This document shows positions 1 through 4,919 of a DNA stretch of 6,893 bases, piece after piece. Made by a program: the position numbers and the translations under genes. Source of the stretch: Acidobacteriota bacterium (GTDB taxonomy: Bacteria; Acidobacteriota; Terriglobia; UBA7540); assembly GCA_003224635.1 (NCBI GenBank), contig QHZK01000097.1, positions 1 through 6,893 of the forward strand. Direction: 5' to 3'. The notes under the pieces were generated by a model. That model saw only the letters and a program-made list of their open reading frames with translations. It was not told the origin of the DNA and did not search any database. Each line of letters starts with the position of its first letter. Positions within the stretch are counted from its first letter, which is position 1.

Positions 1-365
1 TTGTATTGAAGCTGGCTGGGCGTGTCGCCGGGTGAGTAGATTTCGAATGCCACGTCGGGCGCGAAATCCGCTTTCGTGGCTGGAACTCTCCCTCCAGGAA
101 AGCGCTCCTTGCGAACCAGCGAGGCATCGGGAAGCCGCCAGTTACCCGACGCCATCGTGAAGACGCCGTTGGACGGAAACCACATCCATCCCACGTGCAG
201 GCGGCAGTAATCGACCAAGTACTCGATCAATCGCGCGAGGATGGCCTCATGTCGAAGGTTAACAGGCGACATGAACACAACCTCCCCATCCACCCACTCC
301 CGCCTCTGCCACTCTTCGCCGGCTGTAAGGAATTCTTCCCAAGTGATGGTCGTTTTCGTTGCCAT
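1..365 (-). CDS. Uma2-family PD-(D/E)XK endonuclease-like protein, copy 1 (3' truncated by window edge)
   Basis: This is the last of three tandem Uma2 (DUF820) paralogues. It reads MATKTTITW from an ATG at 365, and 121 residues are visible before the window ends. The fold core is present: RLPDASLVR around residues 77-85, then PDVAFEIYSPGD at 103-114, which carries the acidic residues (D104, E108) expected of the PD-(D/E)XK site. The following K..KDY segment lies outside the window. Compared with copy 2, the first ~107 residues differ only by Cys49 to Tyr; from about residue 108 it switches to the copy 3 sequence (TPSQLQY). The spacer before the start is identical to the one before copy 2, and no Shine-Dalgarno is visible, so translation probably depends on the upstream gene ending 6 bases away. 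The biological role of Uma2 proteins is poorly known; nuclease activity is inferred from the fold. Confidence 0.85.
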   Translation of the reverse strand, partial: MATKTTITWEEFLTAGEEWQRREWVDGEVVFMSPVNLRHEAILARLIEYLVDYCRLHVGWMWFPSNGVFTMASGNWRLPDASLVRKERFPGGRVPATKADFAPDVAFEIYSPGDTPSQLQY

Positions 366-371
366 AATCAA

Positions 372-911
372 CTAAACCGAAAAGAGGCTTTTAAGGTCGG
401 GGGAGAAGTCCGGAAGCTTGTCGATCACGAGCGCCTGGTCCTCCTGAAAATACTGGAGAGGCCGGTCGGGATGGATCAGTTCGACTTGAGGCTTGTCGGG
501 ATCGATCCAGACCTGGATTATCCCGCTTTGCTGATAGTCCTTGCGCTTGTGCTGAATGTGGCTCAGGGTGTCACCCGGTGAATAGATTTCGAAGGCCACG
601 TCGGGCGCGAAATCCGCTTTCGTGGCTGGAACTCTCCCTCCAGGAAAGCGCTCCTTGCGAACCAGCGAGGCATCGGGAAGCCGCCAGTTACCCGACGCCA
701 TCGTGAAGACGCCGTTGGACGGAAACCACATCCATCCCACGTGCAGGCGGCAGTAATCGACCAAGCACTCGATCAATCGCGCGAGGATGGCCTCATGTCG
801 AAGGTTAACAGGCGACATGAACACAACCTCCCCATCCACCCACTCCCGCCTCTGCCACTCTTCGCCGGCTGTAAGGAATTCTTCCCAAGTGATGGTCGTT
901 TTCGTTGCCAT
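372..911 (-). CDS. Uma2-family PD-(D/E)XK endonuclease-like protein, copy 2
   Basis: A 179-residue protein, a usual length for the Uma2 (DUF820) family. Recognisable elements are an N-terminal WEEFLTAGEEWQRREWVDGE segment (9-28), MSPVNLRHE (32-40), LPDASLVRKERFPGG (78-92), PDVAFEIYSPGD (103-114, with D104 and E108) and KRKDYQQSGIIQVWIDPD (122-139, candidate catalytic Lys122 or Lys124). All the acidic and basic positions expected of a PD-(D/E)XK nuclease are kept, so it is not obviously decayed. I chose the ATG at 911 because it matches the start of copy 3. A TTG at 917 is also in frame and directly abuts the TAG of copy 3, so re-initiation there is possible. No Shine-Dalgarno is visible, which fits translational coupling. 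It is nearly identical to copy 1 at the N-terminus and close to copy 3 from residue ~75 onward. Confidence 0.9.
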   Translation of the reverse strand: MATKTTITWEEFLTAGEEWQRREWVDGEVVFMSPVNLRHEAILARLIECLVDYCRLHVGWMWFPSNGVFTMASGNWRLPDASLVRKERFPGGRVPATKADFAPDVAFEIYSPGDTLSHIQHKRKDYQQSGIIQVWIDPDKPQVELIHPDRPLQYFQEDQALVIDKLPDFSPDLKSLFSV

Positions 912-917
912 AATCAA

Positions 918-1457
918 CTAAACCGAAAAGAGGCTTTTAAGGTCCGGGGAGAAGTCCGGAAGCCTGTCGATCACGAGCGCCTGGTCCTCCTGAAAATACT
1001 GGAGAGGCCGGTCGGGATAGATCAGTTCGACAAGGCGCGTATCCAGATCGATCCAGACCTGGATTATCCCGCTTTGCTGGTAGTCCTTGCGCTTGTATTG
1101 AAGCTGGCTGGGCGTGTCGCCGGGTGAGTAGATTTCGAATGCCACGTCGGGGGCAAAATCGATCTTGGTACCGGAAACCCGCCCCCCGGGAAAGCGTTCC
1201 TTGCGGACCAGGGACGCGTCGGGCATGCGCCAGTTCCCGGAGGTCATCACGAAGGCGCAGTTCGAGGCAAAGGCGATCCATTCCGGGTGGGAGCGGCAGT
1301 ACTTGGCCAGACTTTCAATCAGCCAGACAAGCAACTGCTCGTGTCGCGGGTTAGCAGGCGACATGAATTCCACCTCGCCATCGACCCATTCCCACCTTTG
1401 CCATTCTTCGCCGGCGGTAAGGAATTCGTCCCAAGTAATGGTCGTTTTCGTTGCCAT
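918..1457 (-). CDS. Uma2-family PD-(D/E)XK endonuclease-like protein, copy 3 (first gene of the array)
   Basis: A 179-residue Uma2 (DUF820) protein and the most upstream member of the triplet. It has the same architecture as copy 2: MPDASLVRKERFPGG (78-92), PDVAFEIYSPGD (103-114), KRKDYQQSGIIQVWID (122-137) and an identical C-terminus ending DFSPDLKSLFSV. Its middle section (about residues 35-72, containing PANPRHEQLLVWLIES and PEWIAFASNCAFVM) is clearly diverged, so this is the oldest split in the array. The ATG at 1457 has a weak GTGAG three bases upstream. The 104 bases between this gene and the palindrome ending at 1562 presumably carry the promoter for the array, but I could not pick a convincing -35/-10 pair. 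Nuclease function is inferred from the fold; substrate and role are unknown. Confidence 0.9.
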   Translation of the reverse strand: MATKTTITWDEFLTAGEEWQRWEWVDGEVEFMSPANPRHEQLLVWLIESLAKYCRSHPEWIAFASNCAFVMTSGNWRMPDASLVRKERFPGGRVSGTKIDFAPDVAFEIYSPGDTPSQLQYKRKDYQQSGIIQVWIDLDTRLVELIYPDRPLQYFQEDQALVIDRLPDFSPDLKSLFSV

Positions 1458-1561
1458 GATCTCACTGCCATTCTCTCACGCGTATCTTCGAACGGCAAGC
1501 TGCGACGTTCAGGTCCGCCGTCATTCGTTCCTGCTCCTGTCCCCGGCTTCGGAGCTAAACT

Positions 1562-1652
1562 GAGCGACATAAGTTGTACCGCATTCTGCTGTAGCGGCGG
1601 TCAGTGACCGCCGGTCGGCGCTCATAGAGCGTCGCTACAACTTATGTCGCTC
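1562..1652. repeat. 91-bp compound palindromic element (REP/MITE-like)
   Basis: The outer arms are perfect 17-bp inverted repeats: GAGCGACATAAGTTGTA at 1562-1578 and its complement at 1636-1652. Inside sit a second stem, TGTAGCG (1590-1596) with CGCTACA (1633-1639), and two hairpins: GGCGGTCA/TGACCGCC around a single G (1596-1612), and CGGCGCTC/GAGCGTCG around ATA (1616-1634, one G-T pair). The two longer stems share TACA at 1636-1639 and so are alternatives. The folded form is cloverleaf-like. It sits between the phosphatase gene and the Uma2 array and overlaps the phosphatase 3' end. It could be a miniature mobile or REP-type element, and as RNA it could work as a 3' stabiliser or terminator. 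There is no T-tract. Confidence 0.85.
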
Positions 1653-2974
1653 TGTATAATTTCCCTGCACTTCGCGACGATCAGGGTGAGGTCGTCGTGC
1701 TGTTCCTCAGGGCTGAACTGCCGAACGTCGTCAACAATCGACCGAAGCAAGGCCTGCGAAGACAATTCACGATGTTGTCGCAGCGCCTCGAGCAGGCGCT
1801 GTTCTCCAAATTCCTCTCCTCGGTCGTTGAACGATTCGGTGATGCCGTCGGTGTAGAGCGCGAGGGTGTCTCCCGGGAAGAGCTGGCGTTCCCCGATCGA
1901 GCAATCCCATTCCTCGAAGAGTCCGAGCACCGTGCACGTGGATTCGAGCCGTTCCAGAGAGTAATCGCTCCGAAGGAGAAGTGCGGAGAGGTGCCCGCAG
2001 CTCGCGTAGCGCAAGCGCCGCGCGCCGTCGTCATACTCGGCGAAGAAGAGGGTGGCGTAGGCGTTGTCGGCGGTATTCTCGTAGAAGAGCTGGTTCACCG
2101 AGCGCAAGAGGCGTTGCGGGTGATCGCAAGCGCTCGCGCACTGGCTGCGCAGGTTCGCCTGCAGATTGGCCATCAAGAGAGCGGCGGCAATTCCCTTCCC
2201 TGAAATGTCGCCGATCACCAGCCCGAGCCGTTCCCGGCCGAGGTCAAGGAAATCGTAGTAATCGCCCCCGACCGCGCGCGCCTGGATGCAGATGCCCGCG
2301 TAGTCGAGCGTTCGAAGGGGCGGCAGCCTTTGGGGGAAGAGCCTGGCCTGCACCTGTTTTGCAATTTCCAGCTCCTGGGCGGCGCGGCGTTCGGATTCCA
2401 GCTTCTCGGCAGTCGCGCGGCGCTGCGCTTCGATCTCCCGGCTCACCTCGTCGAAGCCCACCAGCGCAAAAGAATTTCCATCGATGTCCCTAAAGCGGGT
2501 GAACACTCCTCCCCAAATCGGCGCCGGCTCTCTGGTCGGTATCGACGGGTCCGTCGAACGCCGGGTCGCAACCCGCACCTCATACTTGAGGCGCTTCAGG
2601 CGCGGCGCATATTGAAAGCGAACCCCGCTCTTCCGCCATTCCTGGAACTTGGCCACGACGTCTTCGGTAACAAGAGTAACTTGTGTGGGCCGTCCAATCA
2701 GCTTGTACTCTTCAGAGTCGGGCTCGGGCGCCACCAGCGTCAGGTTCGCAGTGCCTTCGGGCGGGGCAACGGCTACCCAGCGGCGTCCGGATTGAAGGCG
2801 GGCATCAAAGGCCAGATCGAACCCAAGCTGCTCCACGTAGAACCGCGCGCTTCGGTCCAAATCGCGAACGTAGATGGTAACCGACTGAACGCGGAGGTAG
2901 GGGTCATGCCGATCCAGGCGAGCAGGGGACTGGTCCGCCCGATCCGTACGGGGGGGTGAAGGGGAACTGCCCAT
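1622..2974 (-). CDS. VOC-domain / coiled-coil / SpoIIE-type PP2C serine phosphatase fusion
   Basis: A 450-residue predicted cytoplasmic regulator. Residues 1-25 are a disordered, Pro/Arg-rich leader. Residues ~29-175 form a VOC (glyoxalase/bleomycin-resistance fold) domain, from VTIYVRDLDRSARFYVEQLGF (33-52) to FRDIDGNSFALVGF (161-174). The usual final metal-ligand Glu after DxDGN is Ala170, and the usual first-strand His is missing, so it looks like a ligand sensor rather than a metalloenzyme. Residues 177-212 form a charged coiled coil ending in EIAKQVQARLFPQ, the typical RsbU-type linker. Residues ~213-436 are the SpoIIE/PP2C domain with its acidic metal sites intact: AVGGDYYDF (D238), GDISGKG (D256), TDGITE (D376) and QHDDLTLIV (D427/D428). 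Family members dephosphorylate anti-anti-sigma (STAS) partners; no partner gene is present here. The last nine residues and the stop come from a palindromic repeat. The ATG has no Shine-Dalgarno. Confidence 0.93.
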   Translation of the reverse strand: MGSSPSPPRTDRADQSPARLDRHDPYLRVQSVTIYVRDLDRSARFYVEQLGFDLAFDARLQSGRRWVAVAPPEGTANLTLVAPEPDSEEYKLIGRPTQVTLVTEDVVAKFQEWRKSGVRFQYAPRLKRLKYEVRVATRRSTDPSIPTREPAPIWGGVFTRFRDIDGNSFALVGFDEVSREIEAQRRATAEKLESERRAAQELEIAKQVQARLFPQRLPPLRTLDYAGICIQARAVGGDYYDFLDLGRERLGLVIGDISGKGIAAALLMANLQANLRSQCASACDHPQRLLRSVNQLFYENTADNAYATLFFAEYDDGARRLRYASCGHLSALLLRSDYSLERLESTCTVLGLFEEWDCSIGERQLFPGDTLALYTDGITESFNDRGEEFGEQRLLEALRQHRELSSQALLRSIVDDVRQFSPEEQHDDLTLIVAKCREIIQSDISCSDAL

Positions 2975-2981
2975 GGCCGTG

Positions 2982-2987
2982 ATTATA
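2982..2987 (-). promoter_or_regulatory. Candidate -10 box (TATAAT) for the VOC-SpoIIE gene
   Basis: On the minus strand a perfect TATAAT lies seven bases before the ATG at 2974. A start site at normal spacing would fall at or next to the ATG, giving a leaderless mRNA; this fits the absence of a Shine-Dalgarno. No TTGACA-like -35 is found at 16-18 bases upstream, where the hairpin loop lies. The assignment is therefore uncertain. Confidence 0.4.
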
Positions 2988-2989
2988 AG

Positions 2990-3019
2990 CCGAAGGGCGT
3001 TCCTTCGTGCGCCCTTCGG
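2990..3019. terminator. Perfect 10-bp hairpin between the TOPRIM-like and VOC-SpoIIE genes
   Basis: CCGAAGGGCG (2990-2999) pairs exactly with CGCCCTTCGG (3010-3019) around a 10-base loop. It lies downstream of the TOPRIM-like stop codon and immediately upstream of the TATAAT box. It could end or attenuate transcription from the ATPase/TOPRIM unit, or be an operator for the phosphatase promoter. There is no run of T after it, so an ordinary intrinsic terminator is not certain. Confidence 0.5.
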
Positions 3020-3022
3020 TCG

Positions 3023-3054
3023 AACCGGACGCGGGAAGGAAAAATGTTCCGGTT
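3023..3054. other. Second hairpin with a loop complementary to the neighbouring hairpin loop
   Basis: AACCGGA (3023-3029) pairs with TCCGGTT (3048-3054) around an 18-base loop. The loop contains GAAGGAA (3035-3041), the exact complement of TTCCTTC (3000-3006) in the loop of the adjacent 10-bp hairpin. As RNA the two loops could kiss. The structure begins just after the stop of the TOPRIM-like gene and fills the rest of the gap. Confidence 0.45.
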
Positions 3055-3055
3055 T

Positions 3056-3619
3056 CTACTGCCCTTCCAGCATCTTGCGCAGACGAGGGAACTCTTTGCA
3101 ATGCCTTTCCACGGCTTCAAGGTCGAGGTGTGCGGCGGCATTCCGAACAAACTCTCGCGTGAATTCCCGGCCTGAATTCCTCAGGCGCTGAATCAAATAC
3201 CGCTTCGGGTCTTGGAAGTTTTCCGGGTCGGCAACTCGAGGGATCTGTTTTCCGGCCGCTGTATTGATGGCAAGGGGATCTGCGATGAGCAGCGTTTCGC
3301 TCTGGCGTTTTATGGCATAAAACCTGGGTTCACCGAACAAATAAGTCCGGTTCTGGACCTTCTGGCGCAAAGAACTCTCACGCTTCTGGGGATTCTCTCC
3401 GTTTGAGTCCACGACGACGAAGACCTTGTCCAAGGGAGCGGAAATGTGCGTCACGTTTAACACCTGTAAGAACTTCGCCATGTCACCTTTGAACCCTGGC
3501 CATGAGCCACCAAGAAGTGCCTCGAATTCTGTTTGAGCGCCGAGAACTTTCCTTGCAACAGACTCAAAGATGATTCTCAGATTCTCATCTTCGTAGACCA
3601 GACCAATGCGTTGGGGCAC
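3056..3619 (-). CDS. TOPRIM/DUF4276-like protein, partner of the upstream ATPase
   Basis: A 187-residue soluble protein. It shows a TOPRIM-like order of elements: a first strand ending in acids (IGLVYEDEN, 5-13, with E10), a hydrophobic strand running into an acidic turn (DKVFVVVDSNGEN, 64-76, with D71 and N73 where DxD is usual), and then AIKRQSETLLIAD (102-114) and DPENFQDPKRYL (131-142). The last two resemble the 'hExxLLAD' and 'dPK' segments of DUF4276 proteins that accompany AAA ATPases. I assign the family by pattern only. The GTG start touches the TGA of the ATPase gene, with GGGGGGAG five bases upstream, so the two genes are surely co-translated. In related systems (OLD/Gabija, PARIS AriB, RloB-like) such partners are nucleases or effectors controlled by the ATPase. 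The second acidic position is changed, so activity is not assured. Confidence 0.75.
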   Translation of the reverse strand: MPQRIGLVYEDENLRIIFESVARKVLGAQTEFEALLGGSWPGFKGDMAKFLQVLNVTHISAPLDKVFVVVDSNGENPQKRESSLRQKVQNRTYLFGEPRFYAIKRQSETLLIADPLAINTAAGKQIPRVADPENFQDPKRYLIQRLRNSGREFTREFVRNAAAHLDLEAVERHCKEFPRLRKMLEGQ

Positions 3620-4789
3620 TCAGACTCCCCCCAGAGCGCCTGAGTACCACAGCCTGCCGAAACTCATTTCGCTTTCTTCCATCATCCTCTTGAGGTCGTG
3701 CTTGTCCTCCGCCCTGACGCAGCTTGTAGCTCCGTCCCGCTTCTCAACAATAACCACATCTTCCGGCTGCATGAGGTCCACTAGATAAGGGGAGTGAGTG
3801 GTCACGAAGACCTGTGCGGCGGCCTCGCCAACCTCGATCCGCACCCGATCATACGTTTCGATGAGTAACTGTAAGAGGCGTGGATGCAGATTGTTCTCCG
3901 GCTCTTCAATTGCGACCAAGCTGACGGGATAAGGCGAGAAAATAATGCTTAGCAGTTGCAAGAATTTGATTTCGCCGCTCGAGAGATGGGAGAGGCTGAT
4001 TGGCGAACGTAGCCCCTTCTCTTTGGTCGATATGAATGTAGTTCCGGATTGAGACACTGGTACGGTGATCGATTCAATTTCCGGAAAGGCCTCGCGCGCG
4101 ACAGCGACAATTCGCCGGAACTCTTCTGGGTGATTAGACTGGAAGGTGTGCAACCACGAGGAAAGATTGGAGCCTTGCACTTCCAGGAATGACTGGGCGC
4201 TGGGAGTGGCGGCGGTAACCTTAGGAAGTTCGGGAACTAAATCAAAGAATTGCCATTTCGCTATGTAGCTCCGTACTTGATTGCCCTCCCAACCGGGTAG
4301 CTCGTACGACAAAAAAGGTCTAACGTTAGTGCCAGGATTTTGGAACAGAATGTCTCCGTTAGCGCGATTCGCTGTGCCCGTGCCCATTCTCGATTGCACT
4401 AGAACTTTCTCGTTCTCGTATCCTTGTACTTTAGCCGCCAAGAATTCGTTGATAATGCAGAGGCTTTTCATGGCGACGAGGCCGAAGTGAATCGAATAGC
4501 GGAACTCAATTCGTTCGAGATCGGTGTCGGATGGACGGTCATCCCCCCAGATGCTGATACGAATTTCGCTATCGGAACTCCCTTTCCAGAGCCACTGCTG
4601 AAACCCAAGCTCTCCGCCTAATCCCGTGGTAACATCCTTAGCGTTCATAAGGTGCGTCAACACTTGTAGCGCCTGGAGGATACTGGATTTTCCGCTTTTG
4701 TTCGGGCCGATGAAGACGTTTCGCTGGCGCAAAGCGAGGTCAATATCTTTCAAGGCTTTGAAATTTTCGATTTTCAGCCTGGTAAGCAT
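3620..4789 (-). CDS. AAA15/OLD-like ABC-type ATPase
   Basis: A 389-residue single-chain ATPase of the RecF/SMC-like AAA_15/AAA_21 group. Counting from the ATG, the N-terminus LTRLKIENFKALKDIDL is the classic start of this family. Walker A is GPNKSGKSS (28-36), the ABC signature is LSSGE (269-273), Walker B is LVAIEEPENNLHP (291-303) with the catalytic Glu, and the H-loop is TTHSP (His332). All motifs are intact. The middle section (about 50-260) is a variable insert as in OLD proteins; there is no C-terminal TOPRIM because that function appears to be the separate next gene. I prefer the ATG at 4789 (AGGGAG ten bases upstream) over a TTG at 4798, which would leave only one base of spacing. GC is lower than around it (28/60 in both 3901-3960 and 4441-4500, against 46/60 in 6481-6540), suggesting transfer. 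A role in phage defence is inference. Confidence 0.92.
   Translation of the reverse strand: MLTRLKIENFKALKDIDLALRQRNVFIGPNKSGKSSILQALQVLTHLMNAKDVTTGLGGELGFQQWLWKGSSDSEIRISIWGDDRPSDTDLERIEFRYSIHFGLVAMKSLCIINEFLAAKVQGYENEKVLVQSRMGTGTANRANGDILFQNPGTNVRPFLSYELPGWEGNQVRSYIAKWQFFDLVPELPKVTAATPSAQSFLEVQGSNLSSWLHTFQSNHPEEFRRIVAVAREAFPEIESITVPVSQSGTTFISTKEKGLRSPISLSHLSSGEIKFLQLLSIIFSPYPVSLVAIEEPENNLHPRLLQLLIETYDRVRIEVGEAAAQVFVTTHSPYLVDLMQPEDVVIVEKRDGATSCVRAEDKHDLKRMMEESEMSFGRLWYSGALGGV
3625..3632 (-). promoter_or_regulatory. Ribosome binding site for the TOPRIM-like gene, inside the ATPase 3' end
   Basis: GGGGGGAG on the minus strand lies five bases upstream of the GTG start at 3619. It overlaps the last codons of the ATPase gene and supports the GTG as the true start despite the zero-base junction. 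Confidence 0.6.
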
Positions 4790-4799
4790 TAGCGTCAAT

Positions 4800-4805
4800 C
4801 TCCCT
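4800..4805 (-). promoter_or_regulatory. Ribosome binding site that decides the ATPase start
   Basis: AGGGAG on the minus strand is one base from an in-frame TTG (4798) and ten bases from the ATG (4789). Only the ATG is at a usable distance. Confidence 0.5.
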
Positions 4806-4849
4806 GGGTCTAAGTTTGCATGAGTAGGGGGAAAAATCCACCCGTTTCA

Positions 4850-4888
4850 TTGCTGCCGCAGTAGCGGCCAGCGACCGCGTTGCAGCAA
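4850..4888. repeat. Palindromic element related to the core of the 1562-1652 repeat
   Basis: TTGCTGC (4850-4856) pairs with GCAGCAA (4882-4888). Between them GTAGCGGCCAGCGACCGC (4861-4878) aligns with GTAGCGGCGGTCAGTGACCGC at 1591-1611 after a three-base gap and one substitution. It appears to be a degenerate second copy of the same repeat core, in the leader of the ATPase gene. Confidence 0.5.
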
Positions 4889-4889
4889 A

Positions 4890-4915
4890 CCAAACCTACT
4901 CCCCTGTAGGTTGGG
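4890..4915. terminator. Hairpin just after the transposase remnant
   Basis: CCAAACCTAC (4890-4899) pairs with GTAGGTTGGG (4906-4915), nine of ten positions, around a six-base loop. On the minus strand it starts five bases after the stop of the transposase remnant and is followed by TTTGGTTTG. It may be the old terminator of that gene. A T-run (4918-4921) also follows it on the plus strand, but no plus-strand gene exists. Confidence 0.4.
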
Positions 4916-4919
4916 AGTT

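Larger units (their letters stand above)
1..1457. repeat. Tandem array of 546-bp units (three Uma2 genes)
   Basis: Each unit is one 540-base gene plus a 6-base spacer. Window bases 49-398 match 595-944 with one mismatch that I found by eye (221 T versus 767 C). Bases 1-59 instead match 1093-1151, two periods away, without a mismatch, while differing from 547-605 at several sites. Spacer and gene-start sequences (366-371 and 912-917) are identical. The pattern shows recent unequal crossing-over or gene conversion among the copies. The array may continue past the left edge of the window. Confidence 0.93.

Noticed and set aside
195..581. Open frame on the plus strand (128 codons), repeated at 741-1127
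   Set aside because: It is the antisense of the Uma2 genes, recurs only because the genes are duplicated, and has no domain or start signal.
912..917. TTG at 917 as the start of Uma2 copy 2
   Set aside because: The ATG two codons later aligns with the ATG of copy 3 and is the simpler start; the TTG is kept only as an alternative.
1697..2203. Long plus-strand open frames opposite the phosphatase gene
   Set aside because: GC-rich antisense shadows of a gene with intact PP2C motifs; the products lack recognisable domains.
4796..4798. TTG at 4798 as the start of the ATPase
   Set aside because: It leaves one base between AGGGAG and the codon; the ATG at 4789 has usable spacing and gives the normal family N-terminus.
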